Notes: generated by a model from the sequence alone, not told the origin. A stretch of 64,000 nt of DNA from Sphingomonadaceae bacterium 3R27E2-A (GCA_005503165.1 SCNT01000001.1:1-64000), one strand, 5' to 3'. Counted from the stretch's first letter, positions 38,200 to 49,061 are shown. Program-made: numbers and translations.

Positions 38200-38505
38200 T
38201 CACCCCTTCATCCGGTTGGCGTCATCGACCGCAATGGTGCCGCGGCCGCGGAAATAGATCACGAGAATGGCAAGGCCGATCGCCGCCTCGCCCGCGGCGA
38301 CGGTCAGCACGAACATCGAGAACACCTGTCCGACGAGATCGTTCAGCGCCGCGCTGAACGCGACGAGATTGATGTTCACCGCGAGCAGGATCAGCTCGAT
38401 CGCCATCAGGATGACGATGATATTCTTGCGGTTGATGAAGATGCCGAGCACGCCGAGCGTGAACAGCACCGCCGACACGGCGAGATAATGGCCGACGGAG
38501 ATCAT
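38200..38505 (-). CDS. nuoK: NADH-quinone oxidoreductase subunit K
   Basis: A protein of 101 residues with three membrane helices. [20 protein letters not shown] carries the glutamate used in proton transfer. Between it and nuoJ lies a 124-base repeat-bearing gap, the only real break in the nuo genes, so nuoK may depend on readthrough or a minor promoter. Confidence 0.95.
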   Translation of the reverse strand: MISVGHYLAVSAVLFTLGVLGIFINRKNIIVILMAIELILLAVNINLVAFSAALNDLVGQVFSMFVLTVAAGEAAIGLAILVIYFRGRGTIAVDDANRMKG

Positions 38506-38629
38506 GCGCCCGCTCCAATCACGGTCTTTTTCTTTCCGTTTGTGTCGAGCGAAGTCGAGACACGCGAGCGCTGCGCGATACGTCCCTCGACTACGCTCGG
38601 GACGAACGGGGGGGGGATGTTCGGAAAAA
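38506..38629. repeat. Palindromic repeats between nuoJ and nuoK
   Basis: 124 bases containing gtgtcgagcgaagtcgagacac and, 20 bases later, gtccctcgactacgctcgggac, both imperfect palindromes of the REP kind, then a run of g. Such units are common between genes in sphingomonads; here they sit inside an operon. Confidence 0.6.
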
Positions 38630-39241
38630 TCACAGCTGGACCCCCTGTCCGACGCCCGGATCGACGAGGCGCGTCGCATCCTCGGGCCGGCGCTGGTTCT
38701 GCGCCGAGATATTCTGGGTGCGCACGCCGCCGCGGCTGCGGTGCGTCAGTACGATCGCACCGATCATCGCGACCAGCAGGACGATGCCCGCCGCCTCGAA
38801 CAGGAAGATATATTTCGTGTAGAGCAATTCGCCGATCTGCTGGATATTGCTCTTGTCGGTGACCGCGGGTGCGGCGCGCGCGGCGAGGTCGATGCCCCCC
38901 GCGCTCCACGCGCCGACCGCAAAGACCAGCTCAGCCGCGAGGATGATCGCGACGAGCGCGCCCAGCGGCAGATACCGCACGAAACCTGCCCGCAGCTCGG
39001 CGAAGTCGATGTCGAGCATCATCACGACGAAGAGGAACAGCACCGCGACCGCGCCGACATAGACGATGACGAGCAGCATCGCGATGAACTCGGCCCCCGC
39101 GAGCAGCATCAGCCCCGCCGCATTGAAGAAGGCGAGGATCAGCCACATCACGCTGTGGACGGGGTTGCGGGCAAAGATGACCATCGCCGCCGAAGCGATC
39201 ACGAGGGTGGCGAAGAGCCAGAAAGCAGCGACCTGGATCAT
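38630..39241 (-). CDS. nuoJ: NADH-quinone oxidoreductase subunit J
   Basis: A protein of 203 residues with five membrane helices. [20 protein letters not shown] includes the pi-bulge region of the third helix. The tail ([20 protein letters not shown]) is polar. 12 bases after nuoI; part of the membrane arm next to NuoK and NuoA. Confidence 0.94.
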   Translation of the reverse strand: MIQVAAFWLFATLVIASAAMVIFARNPVHSVMWLILAFFNAAGLMLLAGAEFIAMLLVIVYVGAVAVLFLFVVMMLDIDFAELRAGFVRYLPLGALVAIILAAELVFAVGAWSAGGIDLAARAAPAVTDKSNIQQIGELLYTKYIFLFEAAGIVLLVAMIGAIVLTHRSRGGVRTQNISAQNQRRPEDATRLVDPGVGQGVQL

Positions 39242-39253
39242 GTGCGCGCGCCC

Positions 39254-39742
39254 TTATCGATAGGGCGCGTCGGCGGCAAGATTCGCCGCGATCGCGCGTT
39301 CCCATTTGTCGCCGTTGGCGAGCAGCTTGGCCTTGTCATAGAGCAGTTCCTCGCGCGTCTCGGTCGCGAATTCGAAGTTCGGCCCCTCGACTATCGCATC
39401 GACCGGGCACGCTTCCTGGCAGAAGCCGCAATAGATGCACTTGGTCATATCGATGTCGTAGCGCGTCGTACGGCGGCTTCCATCGTCGCGCGGCTCGGCC
39501 TCGATCGTGATCGCCTGCGCCGGACACACCGCTTCGCAGAGCTTGCACGCGATGCAGCGTTCCTCGCCGTTGGGATAACGACGCAGCGCATGCTCGCCGC
39601 GGAAACGCGGCGACAGCGGGTTCTTCTCGAACGGATAGTTGATCGTCGCCTTCGGCTTGAAGAAATATTTGAGCGTGAGGGCGTGCGCCTTCACGAATTC
39701 CCACAAGGTGAAGCTTTTGACGAGATGGGCGATGCTTCTCAT
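39254..39742 (-). CDS. nuoI: NADH-quinone oxidoreductase subunit I
   Basis: A protein of 162 residues with two 4Fe-4S motifs, [12 protein letters not shown] and [12 protein letters not shown], carrying electrons to cluster N2. The amphipathic N-terminus lies on the membrane. ATG 39742 overlaps the stop of an inserted small gene by 4 bases. Confidence 0.96.
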   Translation of the reverse strand: MRSIAHLVKSFTLWEFVKAHALTLKYFFKPKATINYPFEKNPLSPRFRGEHALRRYPNGEERCIACKLCEAVCPAQAITIEAEPRDDGSRRTTRYDIDMTKCIYCGFCQEACPVDAIVEGPNFEFATETREELLYDKAKLLANGDKWERAIAANLAADAPYR

Positions 39743-40185
39743 GGAGTGTTTCCTTGGGCCGCATTTGCGGAGCAGTCTATCGTCCCCAGGCTCTGGATCA
39801 GATCGCTGCGAAAAGGTTGGCCGGCGGGCAAAAACCGAAGCCAGCCGCTTTCGGGGACGTTGTTCTTCACGATCATGCCCAGCGTGTATCGACCGGCGCT
39901 CTGACTGCCACTCATCGACACGCGATAATCGACCGGCTTCCCGTCGGCTTGCCGCATGATCGACGCATCGCTGATCTCATATTTGCCCGTCGGGAACAGG
40001 TCCGGCCTGTCAGACCGCAATTCGGCGATGTTCTTGCGGCCGCTCTTCTTGACGCGGACCATCATGGCGAACGGAGCGTTTTCACCGACCGTCGCGACGC
40101 ACGCCAACCGATCTGCCGGGAATGCGGGGCCGAACGTGACGTCCAAGGGCGGCGGCGAAGCCTGTGCGAGCAGCAACATGATCAT
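39739..40185 (-). CDS. Small secreted protein inserted between nuoH and nuoI
   Basis: A protein of 148 residues from ATG 40185, which shares one base with the stop of nuoH (TGATG), and whose stop overlaps nuoI by 4. A short signal peptide is likely ([16 protein letters not shown]). The body has Cys residues at both ends (ADRLACVAT and TIDCSANAA) and the central [20 protein letters not shown]. No match that I recognise. Somewhat lower GC than nuo. Translated in coupling with complex I, but a role in it is inference. Confidence 0.7.
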   Translation of the reverse strand: MIMLLLAQASPPPLDVTFGPAFPADRLACVATVGENAPFAMMVRVKKSGRKNIAELRSDRPDLFPTGKYEISDASIMRQADGKPVDYRVSMSGSQSAGRYTLGMIVKNNVPESGWLRFLPAGQPFRSDLIQSLGTIDCSANAAQGNTP

Positions 40186-41237
40186 CACGCCGCATACCTC
40201 GTCAGCATCAGCCAGCCCGAGATCAGGAAGATCCAGATCAGCGAGATCGGCAGGAAGACCTTCCAGCCCAGCCGCATCAGCTGGTCGTAGCGGTAGCGCG
40301 GGACGGTCGCCTTCACCCAGCTGAAGACGAAGAAGAAGAAGAGGATCTTCGCGAACAGCCAGATCACGCCCGGGATGTCGAACCAGGGGATCAGGTCGAT
40401 GTTGAGCGGCGGCAACCAGCCGCCCCAGAAGAGCACCGCGTTGAGCGTGCACATCAGGAGGACGTTGGCATATTCGCCGAGCCAGAAGAGCGCGAAGCTC
40501 ATCGACGAATATTCGGTCTGGTAACCCGCGACGAGCTCGCTCTCGGCCTCGGTCAGGTCGAAGGGCGCGCGCGCGGTTTCGGCGAGCGCCGAGATCAGGA
40601 ACATCACCGCGAGCGGGAACAGCAGCAGGTTGAAGCCGAAGGCGTTGACGATGCCGAAGCCGTGGCCCTGTTGCGCTTTCACGATCGCGTTCATGTTGAA
40701 GCTGTCGGCGTAGAGCACGACGCCGATCAGGATGAAGCCGATCGAGACTTCATAGCTGATCATCTGCGCCGAGGCGCGAAGCGCGGAAAAGAAGGGATAT
40801 TTCGAGTTCGACGCCCAGCCCGACAGGATGACGCCATAGACGCCGAGCGACGAGATCGCGAGGATGTAGAGCAGCCCGACATTGATGTCGGCGAGCACCG
40901 CGCCCGAATTGAACGGGATCACCGCCCACGCCATCAGCGCGACCGAGAAGGTGATGATCGGCGCGATCAGGAACAGCCCGCGGTTGGCGGAGGTGGGGAT
41001 GATCGTTTCCTGCAGGAACACCTTCAGGCCGTCGGCGAAGCTCTGGAGCAGACCGAAGGGACCGACGACGTTCGGGCCGCGGCGCAGCGCGATCGCCGCC
41101 CAGATCTTGCGGTCGGCATAGATGATCATCGCGACCGCGAGCATCAGCGGCAGCGCGATGAGCAATATGCCCGCGATCGTCGCGACGCCCCACGCCCAGC
41201 TCGGGTCCATGCCCCAGTTGATGAAGGTCTCGGTCAT
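40185..41237 (-). CDS. nuoH: NADH-quinone oxidoreductase subunit H
   Basis: A protein of 350 residues with eight or nine membrane helices. [20 protein letters not shown] is the quinone-site loop, and [20 protein letters not shown] carries the acidic residues of the E-channel. ATG 41237 overlaps the preceding small gene by 4 bases. Confidence 0.96.
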   Translation of the reverse strand: MTETFINWGMDPSWAWGVATIAGILLIALPLMLAVAMIIYADRKIWAAIALRRGPNVVGPFGLLQSFADGLKVFLQETIIPTSANRGLFLIAPIITFSVALMAWAVIPFNSGAVLADINVGLLYILAISSLGVYGVILSGWASNSKYPFFSALRASAQMISYEVSIGFILIGVVLYADSFNMNAIVKAQQGHGFGIVNAFGFNLLLFPLAVMFLISALAETARAPFDLTEAESELVAGYQTEYSSMSFALFWLGEYANVLLMCTLNAVLFWGGWLPPLNIDLIPWFDIPGVIWLFAKILFFFFVFSWVKATVPRYRYDQLMRLGWKVFLPISLIWIFLISGWLMLTRYAA

Positions 41238-41374
41238 TTTTTCGCGCCGTCCTGGTTGCGCCAGCCATTATGCGGGCCGGGCTTGTCCGACTTGCCCCTG
41301 GGGTTGAAACCCCGCCAGACCGAATAGCCCATCCCGACGAACAGGATGGACGCAATGGCATGTACCGGGGTCAT
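41234..41374 (-). CDS. Small membrane protein between nuoG and nuoH (46 residues)
   Basis: [20 protein letters not shown] leads a single membrane helix followed by a basic, Gly- and Asn-rich tail ([18 protein letters not shown]). ATG 41374 forms ATGA with the stop of nuoG and its own stop overlaps nuoH by 4. The tight double overlap argues that it is translated. Could be an accessory subunit or assembly helper of complex I; unknown. Confidence 0.6.
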   Translation of the reverse strand: MTPVHAIASILFVGMGYSVWRGFNPRGKSDKPGPHNGWRNQDGAKK

Positions 41375-43383
41375 TCCGCGGCCTCCGCAAAATCCACGCC
41401 ATGGACCAGCTCTTCCGAGCAGCGCTGCATCGTCGGCGACGCGCGGCAGATGGCGTTGGTGAGGTAGAAATCCTTGATCGGCGACGGGATCGCGCGCGCC
41501 TCGGGCTTGGCCGGCAGCTTGGGCACCGTCCAGCCGTAATCGGCGAGGCCCTCGACGCCGAGCGCGGGCACCGCAGCGATCATTGCCGCGCGGCACTGGT
41601 CGAAGCTGTCGAAGCCGACATTCACGCCCAGCGTGTCGGCGAGCGCCCGGAAGATGCTCCAGTCCTCGCGTGCGTCGCCGGGAGCGAATACCGCTTTCTC
41701 GCTGCGCTGGACGCGGCCCTCGGTGTTGACCGTGGTGAAATCCTTCTCGGTCCACGCCGCGGCGGGCAGGATGACGTCGGCGGCGTGCGCCCCCTTGTCG
41801 CCATGGTGGCCGACATAGACCTTGAAGGTGTCGGGGAGCGCCGAAAAATCGACCTCGTCGGCGCCGAGGAAGAAGGCGAGTTTGGGCTTCGCCGCGATGA
41901 CGTCCTTGATCCCGCCGGGCAGGCTATAGCCGAGCATCAGCGACCCCATGCGCGCCGCCGAGAAATGCACGACATTATAGCCGTTCCAGCCATCCTTGAC
42001 CGCGTTCACCGCCTTGGCGAGCGCGAGACCGGCGCCATGGACGCCGGGCACCGACAGCGCGCCGCCGCCGAAGACCAGCATCGGCCGCTCGGCGCCCTTC
42101 AGCGCGTCGGTGACATGCGCCGGCAGCTTCGCGACCAGCGATGCATCGTCGCCGAGCCATTCGGTCTTGTAGGTGAGGTCGGTTTCGGGGCCGATCGCGA
42201 AGACCTTGGCGCCCTTCTTCCACACCGCCTTGCGGACGCGCGTGTTGATCAGCGGCGCTTCCCAGCGGAGGTTCGTGCCGACGAGCAGGATCGCGTCGGC
42301 ATTTTCGGCCTCGGCGATGGTCGTGTTGAAATTGACCGCCGACAGGCTGGTTACGTCGTAATCGAGCCCGGTCTGACGCCCTTCGAGCAGGGTGCCGCCG
42401 AGCGCGGTCACCAGCGCCTTGGCCGCGAACATCGTCTCGCAATCGGCGAGATCGCCCGCGATCGCCGCGACTGACGATCCGGCGTTCACTGTCTTGATCG
42501 CGGCAAAGGCTTCGGCCCAGCTGGCTTCGACGAGCGCGCCGCCCTTGCGGACATAGGGGCGGTCGAGGCGGCGGCGAACGAGGCCGTCGACGTGGTGGCG
42601 CGTCTTGTCGCTCGCCCATTCCTCGTTCACATCGTCATTCACACGCGGCAGCACGCGCAAAACCTGCCGCCCGCGGCTGTCGATGCGGACATTGGTGCCG
42701 ACCGCGTCCATCATGTCGATGCCGAGCGTCTTGGTGAGTTCCCACGGCCGCGCTTCGAAGGCATAGGGCTTCAAGGTCAGCGCGCCCACCGGGCAGAGGT
42801 CGACGACATTGCCCGACAGCTCGCTCTGCACGGCGTTTTCGAGGTACGAGGTGATCTGCATATTCTCGCCGCGATAGATCGCGCCGATATCTTCCACGCC
42901 CGCGACTTCCTCCGCAAAGCGGACGCAGCGTGTGCACTGGATGCAGCGGGTCATCACCGTCTTGACGATCGGCCCCATATATTTCTCGGTCACCGCGCGC
43001 TTATTCTCGTCATAGCGCGAGCCGCCGCGGCCGTAGGCGACCGACTGGTCCTGCAGGTCGCATTCGCCGCCCTGGTCGCAGATCGGGCAGTCGAGCGGGT
43101 GGTTGATGAGCAAAAACTCCATCACCCCTTCGCGCGCCTTCTTCACCATCGGGCTGTCGGTCCTGATCACCTGCCCCTCGGCGGTCGGCAGCGCGCACGA
43201 CGCCTGCGGCTTCGGCGGGCCGGGCGACACTTCGACCAGGCACATGCGGCAATTGCCGGCGATCGACAGCCGTTCGTGGTAGCAGAAGCGCGGGATTTCC
43301 TTCCCCGCCAGCTCGCACGCCTGCAGGACGGTGGCGCCCTGCGGGACGTCGAGTTCTACGCCGTCTACGGTGACTTTAGGCAT
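41371..43383 (-). CDS. nuoG: NADH-quinone oxidoreductase subunit G
   Basis: A protein of 670 residues. N-terminal 2Fe-2S ligands in CRMCLVEV and the pair with the His-ligated 4Fe-4S (HPLDCPICDQGGECDLQD), then CIQCTRCVRFAEEV, then a molybdopterin-like domain. Electrons pass from NuoE/F to NuoI. Start ATG 43383 follows a small inserted gene by 3 bases. Confidence 0.96.
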   Translation of the reverse strand: MPKVTVDGVELDVPQGATVLQACELAGKEIPRFCYHERLSIAGNCRMCLVEVSPGPPKPQASCALPTAEGQVIRTDSPMVKKAREGVMEFLLINHPLDCPICDQGGECDLQDQSVAYGRGGSRYDENKRAVTEKYMGPIVKTVMTRCIQCTRCVRFAEEVAGVEDIGAIYRGENMQITSYLENAVQSELSGNVVDLCPVGALTLKPYAFEARPWELTKTLGIDMMDAVGTNVRIDSRGRQVLRVLPRVNDDVNEEWASDKTRHHVDGLVRRRLDRPYVRKGGALVEASWAEAFAAIKTVNAGSSVAAIAGDLADCETMFAAKALVTALGGTLLEGRQTGLDYDVTSLSAVNFNTTIAEAENADAILLVGTNLRWEAPLINTRVRKAVWKKGAKVFAIGPETDLTYKTEWLGDDASLVAKLPAHVTDALKGAERPMLVFGGGALSVPGVHGAGLALAKAVNAVKDGWNGYNVVHFSAARMGSLMLGYSLPGGIKDVIAAKPKLAFFLGADEVDFSALPDTFKVYVGHHGDKGAHAADVILPAAAWTEKDFTTVNTEGRVQRSEKAVFAPGDAREDWSIFRALADTLGVNVGFDSFDQCRAAMIAAVPALGVEGLADYGWTVPKLPAKPEARAIPSPIKDFYLTNAICRASPTMQRCSEELVHGVDFAEAAE

Positions 43384-43386
43384 GAA

Positions 43387-44034
43387 TCAGCTTTCCTGGG
43401 CCGCCAGCAGGCGGAAGCTTGCGGTGGCAATAATCGAGCGGAGGCCGGTCACGCTGGCCTCGATCTGCGCGCCCTGACCGCAGAGTTTGACGACGGGCAT
43501 CAATTTTCCGGCGGCCTTTTCCTCATCGGCCGACCCGGGTTCGGACGCGAACAGCGCAGCCACGTCGTCGGGCGTCGAACGCGCGACGCACATCGCAACC
43601 TTGTCCGACGGCGCGTAGGTCGGCGCCTCCTTGCCCGCGGCCGCCTTGGCGAGACGGGCATTGAGCGGGGCCGCGTGGCGTTCGAGCATCACTTCGGCCA
43701 GGGCCGCTGCAAAGGCCAAATTGTTCATCCGCAAGCGGTCACGCAGGCCAGCGTTGCGTGCGCAACCTTCGTTGTTGCGTGCGAGATTGCGAAGGCCGTT
43801 GCGATATTCGGTGGTCCGGAAGTCGCGATTCAGCGTTTCGACGACCTTTTCGGGACTCTTCTCGGTCACGCACGCAGCGAAGCGTGCCATGGTCGCGCGC
43901 GCTTCGGGATCGGCCTTGAAAATCGCCCCGTCCCTTTCGCGCTCGGGATCGGGCCAAGGGGTCGGCGTCATATCGAGCGCCGGCGCCGAGCCTCCTTGAG
44001 CTGCGACGAGCAAGGCGAATGCGAACGAGATCAT
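43387..44034 (-). CDS. Secreted protein inserted between nuoF and nuoG
   Basis: A protein of 215 residues with a signal peptide ([17 protein letters not shown]). The body has several Cys ([36 protein letters not shown]) and is helical and basic in the middle. ATG 44034 overlaps nuoF by 4 bases. Not recognised. AT-richer than nuoF and nuoG by eye. Its place between core subunits makes cotranscription certain if the operon is one unit; a link to complex I is inference. Confidence 0.7.
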   Translation of the reverse strand: MISFAFALLVAAQGGSAPALDMTPTPWPDPERERDGAIFKADPEARATMARFAACVTEKSPEKVVETLNRDFRTTEYRNGLRNLARNNEGCARNAGLRDRLRMNNLAFAAALAEVMLERHAAPLNARLAKAAAGKEAPTYAPSDKVAMCVARSTPDDVAALFASEPGSADEEKAAGKLMPVVKLCGQGAQIEASVTGLRSIIATASFRLLAAQES

Positions 44035-45320
44035 TCCGCAGCCTCCAGCGCACCGCCATTGTCGCGGATGCGGCGTTCGAGTTCGGGGCGGAAATGCCTG
44101 ATCAGGCCCTGGATCGGCCAGGCCGCGGCGTCGCCGAGCGCGCAGATGGTGTGGCCTTCGACCTGCTTGGTCACGTCGTAGAGCGTATCGATCTCGCCGA
44201 TGTCGGCGTCGCCGGTGCGCAGCCGTTCCATCACGCGCCATATCCAGCCGGTGCCTTCGCGGCACGGGGTGCACTGGCCGCAGCTCTCGTGCTTGTAGAA
44301 ATAGCTGATGCGGCTGATCGCCTGGACGACGTCGGTCGACTTGTCCATCACGATCGCAGCGGCGGTGCCGAGACCCGAGCCGACGGCTTTCAGCCCGTCG
44401 AAGTCCATCGGGCAGTCCATGATCTCGGCCGCGGGGACGAGCGGGACCGACGAACCGCCGGGGATCACCGCGAGCAGATTGTCCCAGCCGCCGCGGATGC
44501 CGCCGCAATGGCGGTCGATCAGTTCGCGGAAGGTTATGCTCATCTCTTCCTCGACGACGCACGGCTTGTTCACATGGCCGCTGATCTGGAAGAGCTTGGT
44601 GCCCTTGTTGTTCTCGCGCCCGAAGCTCGAGAACCAGGTCGCGCCGCGGCGCAGGATCGTCGGGACGACCGCGATGCTCTCGACATTGTTGACCGTCGTC
44701 GGGCAGCCGTAGAGGCCGGCACCCGCCGGGAACGGGGGCTTGAGGCGCGGCTGACCCTTCTTGCCTTCGAGGCTTTCGATCATCGCGGTTTCTTCGCCGC
44801 AGATATAGGCGCCGGCGCCGCGGTGGACGAAGACGTCGAAATCATAGCCCGACTTGGCGGCATTCTTGCCGAGCAGGCCGGCGTCATAGGCCTCCTGCAC
44901 CGCGGCGAAGAGCGTCTCGGCCTCGCGGATGAACTCGCCGCGGATGTAGATGTAGGCGGCGCGCGCCCGCATCGCGTAACCCGCGATCAGCGCGCCCTCG
45001 ATCAGCTTGTGCGGATCGTGGCGGATGATCTCGCGGTCCTTGCACGAGCCGGGCTCAGATTCGTCGGCGTTGATGACGAGGAAGCTCGGGCGGTCGGCGC
45101 GCGGCTCCTTGGGCATGAACGACCATTTGAGCCCGGTCGGGAAACCCGCACCGCCGCGGCCGCGCAGGCCCGACGCCTTGATCTCCTCGATGATCGCGTC
45201 CTGGCCGCGCTTCATCAGGTCCCTGGTCTTGTCCCAGTCGCCACGCATCTGCGCCGACTTCAGGTTCCACGGCTGGAAGCCGTAGATGTTGGTGAAAATG
45301 CGGTCCTTGTCGGCGAGCAT
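44031..45320 (-). CDS. nuoF: NADH-quinone oxidoreductase subunit F
   Basis: A protein of 429 residues. NADH/FMN site with [13 protein letters not shown] near 54-66 and [17 protein letters not shown]; 4Fe-4S motif [12 protein letters not shown] and a distal Cys near the end. ATG 45320 abuts a small membrane protein gene. It takes the hydride from NADH. Confidence 0.96.
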   Translation of the reverse strand: MLADKDRIFTNIYGFQPWNLKSAQMRGDWDKTRDLMKRGQDAIIEEIKASGLRGRGGAGFPTGLKWSFMPKEPRADRPSFLVINADESEPGSCKDREIIRHDPHKLIEGALIAGYAMRARAAYIYIRGEFIREAETLFAAVQEAYDAGLLGKNAAKSGYDFDVFVHRGAGAYICGEETAMIESLEGKKGQPRLKPPFPAGAGLYGCPTTVNNVESIAVVPTILRRGATWFSSFGRENNKGTKLFQISGHVNKPCVVEEEMSITFRELIDRHCGGIRGGWDNLLAVIPGGSSVPLVPAAEIMDCPMDFDGLKAVGSGLGTAAAIVMDKSTDVVQAISRISYFYKHESCGQCTPCREGTGWIWRVMERLRTGDADIGEIDTLYDVTKQVEGHTICALGDAAAWPIQGLIRHFRPELERRIRDNGGALEAAE

Positions 45321-45482
45321 TTAACGTCCCCCGCCTTGCTTCTGCCAGGCACGATAGATGAAATAGCCGATCGCGATCAGCATCAGCGGCCCCAGCAGCG
45401 CGAAGGTCACGCGCAGGATGAAGCCGAGGATAGCGAGCGCGCCGATCACGGCGAGGATCAGGATGACGTCCTTCTGGGTCAT
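45321..45482 (-). CDS. Small membrane protein between nuoE and nuoF (53 residues)
   Basis: MTQKDVILILAVIGALAILG starts a protein that is mostly two hydrophobic segments, with a basic ending (YRAWQKQGGGR). It begins one base after the stop of nuoE and ends exactly where nuoF starts. Short proteins like this are easily missed; function unknown. Confidence 0.6.
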   Translation of the reverse strand: MTQKDVILILAVIGALAILGFILRVTFALLGPLMLIAIGYFIYRAWQKQGGGR

Positions 45483-45483
45483 C

Positions 45484-46152
45484 TCACCATTCCTTCCGGT
45501 AGTCATGGTTCGCCGACACCATTTCGACGAGCGTCGTGGGACCGCCCTGCGGCTCGCTGGTGTGGCGATCGGTAAGCTGCGTCCCCGCCTTCGGCGTTTC
45601 GCCCGCGGCGAGCGCGTCGAGGATGCGGTCCATCTTGTCGTAGTCGAGGTCTTCGTAATTATCGTCGTTGATCTGGACCATCGGCGCGTTGGTGCAGGTG
45701 CCCATGCACTCGACCTCGGTCAGCGTGAACAGCCCGTCGGGGGTGGTCTTGCCCTTGGCCATGCCGCGGTTCTTGCACGCCGCCATCACATCGTCCGACC
45801 CGCGCAGCAGGCACGGCGTCGTCCCGCACACCTGGACATGATAGCGGCCGACCGGCGCCATATTGTACATGGTGTAGAAGGTCGCGACCTCATAGGCGCG
45901 GATGAAGGGCATATCGAGCTGCGCCGCGACATATTCGATCACCGGCACGGGCAACCAGCCCTGCGTGTTGGTCTCGGCGCCGACCTGGCGCTGCGCGAGG
46001 TCGAGCAGCGGCATCACCGCGGAACGCTGCCGCCCCGCGGGGTAGCGCGCGATGACGGTCTTCGCCTGCTCGGCATTTTCGGCGGTCCAGGCGAACGCGC
46101 CCCAGCGCGCGCGGACTTCGGCCTCATCGGGGATTTGGGGTGCGTCAGCCAT
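45484..46152 (-). CDS. nuoE: NADH-quinone oxidoreductase subunit E
   Basis: A protein of 222 residues with the thioredoxin-like 2Fe-2S domain: CGTTPCLLRGSDDV and VECMGTCTNAPMVQINDD. The N-terminal part is longer than in E. coli, as in other alphaproteobacteria. Works with NuoF. It starts 5 bases after a small inserted membrane protein gene. Confidence 0.96.
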   Translation of the reverse strand: MADAPQIPDEAEVRARWGAFAWTAENAEQAKTVIARYPAGRQRSAVMPLLDLAQRQVGAETNTQGWLPVPVIEYVAAQLDMPFIRAYEVATFYTMYNMAPVGRYHVQVCGTTPCLLRGSDDVMAACKNRGMAKGKTTPDGLFTLTEVECMGTCTNAPMVQINDDNYEDLDYDKMDRILDALAAGETPKAGTQLTDRHTSEPQGGPTTLVEMVSANHDYRKEW

Positions 46153-46157
46153 CGGCC

Positions 46158-46394
46158 CTATCTTACCACTTCAATCGCGGACGCATTAGGCGAAGCCGCT
46201 GCAACATTACTGGAAATCTGACCGAGGAAACTGCCGATCAGCAGGATTGCCGCCACGATAACGGGCCACCAGATAAACCGCTTCGGTGGCTGCTTCTTTG
46301 CCAGATAGAAGCCCAAACCGATCGCGGCGCCTAGGAAGATGACATAGAATGACACTCGGCCGGCAAGTTCCGCCATGTCGCCAGCATTGCTCAC
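46158..46394 (-). CDS. Small membrane protein between nuoD and nuoE (78 residues)
   Basis: Starts at GTG 46394 in a GTGA overlap with nuoD. Two membrane helices (about 14-31 and 41-60) around [10 protein letters not shown], and a short Asn/Ala tail. GC content about 54 percent by eye against about two thirds in nuoD and nuoE, so it may be a later insertion. Function unknown. Confidence 0.6.
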   Translation of the reverse strand: MSNAGDMAELAGRVSFYVIFLGAAIGLGFYLAKKQPPKRFIWWPVIVAAILLIGSFLGQISSNVAAASPNASAIEVVR

Positions 46395-47647
46395 CGGTCG
46401 CACTCCCCGAACACGACGTCGATCGCGCCGATGATCGCGGTGGTGTCGGCGAGCATGTGGCCCTTGCACATGAAGTCCATCGCCTGAAGGTGGCTGAACG
46501 CCGTCGGGCGGATCTTGCAGCGGTACGGCTTGTTGGTGCCGTCGCTGACCAGATAGACGCCGAATTCGCCCTTGGGGCTTTCGGTCGCGACATAGACTTC
46601 GCCCGCGGGGACGTGGAAACCCTCGGTGTAAAGCTTGAAGTGATGGATCAGCGATTCCATCGACTGCTTCATCTCGCCACGCTTGGGCGGGACGACCTTG
46701 CGGTCGAGGCTGGCGATCGGGCCGGTGGGCATGTTGCGCAGGCACTGCTTGATGATCTTCGCCGACTGATAGACTTCCTCGACGCGGACCATGAAGCGGT
46801 CGTAGCAGTCGCCGCGGGTGCCGACGGGGACGTCGAAGTCCATCTTGGCATAGGCGTCATAGGGCTGCGACTTGCGCAGATCCCATGCGATGCCACTGCC
46901 GCGGATCATCGGGCCCGAGAAGCCCCAGGCGAGCGCATCTTCCTTGCTGACCGTCGCGATATCGACGTTGCGCTGTTTGAAGATGCGGTTGTCGATGACG
47001 AGGCTCATCGCGTCGCCGAACAATTCGGGCAGGCGCTTGTCGCACCATTCGCCGATGTCGACGAGCAGCTTCTCCGGCACGTCCTGGTGGACGCCGCCGG
47101 GACGGAAGTAAGCCGAGTGCATGCGCGCGCCCGAGGCGCGTTCGAAGAAGTTGAGGCAATCCTCGCGCAGCTCGAAGATCCACAGGTTCGGCGTCATCGC
47201 GCCGACGTCCATGACGTGCGACCCGATGTTGAGCATGTGGTTGCAGATGCGCGTCAGCTCGGCGAACAGGGTGCGGAGATATTGCGCGCGCGCCGGAACC
47301 TCGAGGTCGAGCAATTTCTCAATCGCAAGCACATAGCTATGCTCCATGCCGAGCGGCGAGCAATAGTCGAGCCGGTCGAAGTACGGCAGCGCCTGCAGAT
47401 AGGTCTTGTACTCGATCAGCTTCTCGGTGCCGCGATGGAGCAGCCCGACGTGCGGATCGACGCGTTCGATGATTTCGCCGTCGAGTTCCATCACCATGCG
47501 CAGCACGCCGTGCGCCGCGGGGTGCTGCGGGCCGAAGTTGATCGTGTAATTGGTGACCGTCTGGTCGCCCGCGGTGTCCGCGGTGTCGACCGGATAGCCC
47601 TCGAACATGTCGCTGCCGTGGTGCTTGACCTGAGGAGAGTCGGTCAT
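46391..47647 (-). CDS. nuoD: NADH-quinone oxidoreductase subunit D
   Basis: A protein of 418 residues, the 49-kDa subunit. [15 protein letters not shown] near 32-46 and [18 protein letters not shown] carry quinone-site residues, with GECDR at the end. ATG 47647 overlaps nuoC by 4 bases. It is separate from nuoC, as is normal in alphaproteobacteria. Confidence 0.96.
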   Translation of the reverse strand: MTDSPQVKHHGSDMFEGYPVDTADTAGDQTVTNYTINFGPQHPAAHGVLRMVMELDGEIIERVDPHVGLLHRGTEKLIEYKTYLQALPYFDRLDYCSPLGMEHSYVLAIEKLLDLEVPARAQYLRTLFAELTRICNHMLNIGSHVMDVGAMTPNLWIFELREDCLNFFERASGARMHSAYFRPGGVHQDVPEKLLVDIGEWCDKRLPELFGDAMSLVIDNRIFKQRNVDIATVSKEDALAWGFSGPMIRGSGIAWDLRKSQPYDAYAKMDFDVPVGTRGDCYDRFMVRVEEVYQSAKIIKQCLRNMPTGPIASLDRKVVPPKRGEMKQSMESLIHHFKLYTEGFHVPAGEVYVATESPKGEFGVYLVSDGTNKPYRCKIRPTAFSHLQAMDFMCKGHMLADTTAIIGAIDVVFGECDR

Positions 47648-48507
47648 GCGTCGCCTCCTTTAGGCTTGCGCGGGGCGCGGGGTTTCGGCGGGGCCTTCGC
47701 CGCCTTCGCCTTCGCGCCGTCGCGGCTGGTCTTGGCGGCCTTGATGTTCGCCTTGGCCCCTGCCCCGGTCTGCGCCGGGCTGTCGGTGGTCTTGGGGGTC
47801 GGCGGCGGCGGAGCCTTCGCGGCCTTGTCGTCGGTGGCCTTGACCTCTTTCGCGGTCATCGGCGTCGGCGCGCCCTTGCCCGGAGCCTCCCCGGTGCCGC
47901 CGGCCTTCTCGTCGCCGGGCAGCACATAGTCGGCGCCTTCCCATGGGCTGAGGAAGTCGAAGTTGCGGAAATCCTGCGCGAGCCGCACGGGCTCGTACAC
48001 GACGCGCTTGTCCTCTTCGCTGTACCTGAGCTCGGTATAGCCGGTCAGCGGGAAGTCCTTGCGCTGCGGATGCCCCTGGAAACCATAGTCGGTGAGGATG
48101 CGGCGGAGGTCGGGGTTGCCCGCGAAGAGCACGCCGTACATGTCGAAGACTTCGCGCTCGAGCCAGCCGGCGTTCGGCCAGACGGGGACGATGGTCGGGA
48201 CCGGGGTGGCCTCGTCGGTGGTGACGCGGACGCGGAGGCGGTGGTTCCTGGTAACGCTGAGGAGGTGATAGACGACCTCGAAGCGCTCAGGCCGCTCGGG
48301 ATAGTCGACCCCGGCGATCTCCATCATCTGCTGATATTCGAGATTGTCGCGCAGCGCGATCATCACCGCGGCGATCGCGTCGCGGTCGACCGTAATGCTA
48401 TCCTCGTCGGCGGCGAAGTCGTGCGACAGCAGGTCCTTGCCGAGCAGCTTCTCGAGCGCGGCGGCGAAGCCCGACTGCGGGGCGACCAGGGGTGCGGGAT
48501 GGCCCAT
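47644..48507 (-). CDS. nuoC: NADH-quinone oxidoreductase subunit C with Lys/Ala-rich tail
   Basis: A protein of 287 residues. The NuoC domain covers about 15-195 with [21 protein letters not shown] and [15 protein letters not shown]. The last about 85 residues (after LPGDEKAGG) are a low-complexity stretch of Lys, Ala, Pro and Thr ([11 protein letters not shown] and [15 protein letters not shown]), like a histone H1 tail. ATG 48507 shares one base with the nuoB stop. The tail is not needed for the fold. Confidence 0.94.
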   Translation of the reverse strand: MGHPAPLVAPQSGFAAALEKLLGKDLLSHDFAADEDSITVDRDAIAAVMIALRDNLEYQQMMEIAGVDYPERPERFEVVYHLLSVTRNHRLRVRVTTDEATPVPTIVPVWPNAGWLEREVFDMYGVLFAGNPDLRRILTDYGFQGHPQRKDFPLTGYTELRYSEEDKRVVYEPVRLAQDFRNFDFLSPWEGADYVLPGDEKAGGTGEAPGKGAPTPMTAKEVKATDDKAAKAPPPPTPKTTDSPAQTGAGAKANIKAAKTSRDGAKAKAAKAPPKPRAPRKPKGGDA

Positions 48508-49061
48508 CAGCGTTCGATCGTCCCGGTGCGGCGGATCTTCCGCTGCAACTGCATCACGCCGTAGAGCAGGGCCTCGGCGGTCGGCGGGCAGCCGGGGACA
48601 TAGATGTCCACGGGCACGATGCGGTCGCAGCCGCGCACGACGCTGTAGCTATAATGATAATAGCCGCCGCCATTGGCGCAGCTGCCCATCGAGATGACAT
48701 ATTTGGGGTTCGACATCTGGTCGTAGACCCGGCGCAAGGCGGGCGCCATCTTGTTGCACAGCGTGCCCGCAACGATCATCACGTCGCTCTGGCGCGGCGA
48801 GGCGCGCGGGGCGACGCCGAAACGCTCCATGTCGTAGCGCGGCATGTTGACGTGGATCATCTCGACCGCGCAGCAGGCGAGCCCGAAGGTCATCCACCAG
48901 AGCGAGCCGGTGCGCGCCCAGTTGAACAAATCCTCGGTCGAGGTGACGAGAAAGCCCTTGTCGCCGACCTCGCTGTTGAGATCGTCGAAAAAGCCCTGGT
49001 CCGGATTCGTACCGGGAGCGACCGGCATCTGGCCGGGCATCAGGATGCTCGAATTGCTCAT
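48507..49061 (-). CDS. nuoB: NADH-quinone oxidoreductase subunit B
   Basis: A protein of 184 residues, ligands of cluster N2: the tandem Cys63-Cys64 in GLACCAVEM, Cys128 in MGSCANGGG and Cys158 in [13 protein letters not shown] 49061 overlaps nuoA by 4 bases. Confidence 0.97.
   Translation of the reverse strand: MSNSSILMPGQMPVAPGTNPDQGFFDDLNSEVGDKGFLVTSTEDLFNWARTGSLWWMTFGLACCAVEMIHVNMPRYDMERFGVAPRASPRQSDVMIVAGTLCNKMAPALRRVYDQMSNPKYVISMGSCANGGGYYHYSYSVVRGCDRIVPVDIYVPGCPPTAEALLYGVMQLQRKIRRTGTIER

Noticed and set aside
46391-48507. Fused nuoCD
   Set aside because: nuoC has its own stop and nuoD its own ATG in an ATGA overlap; separate genes.
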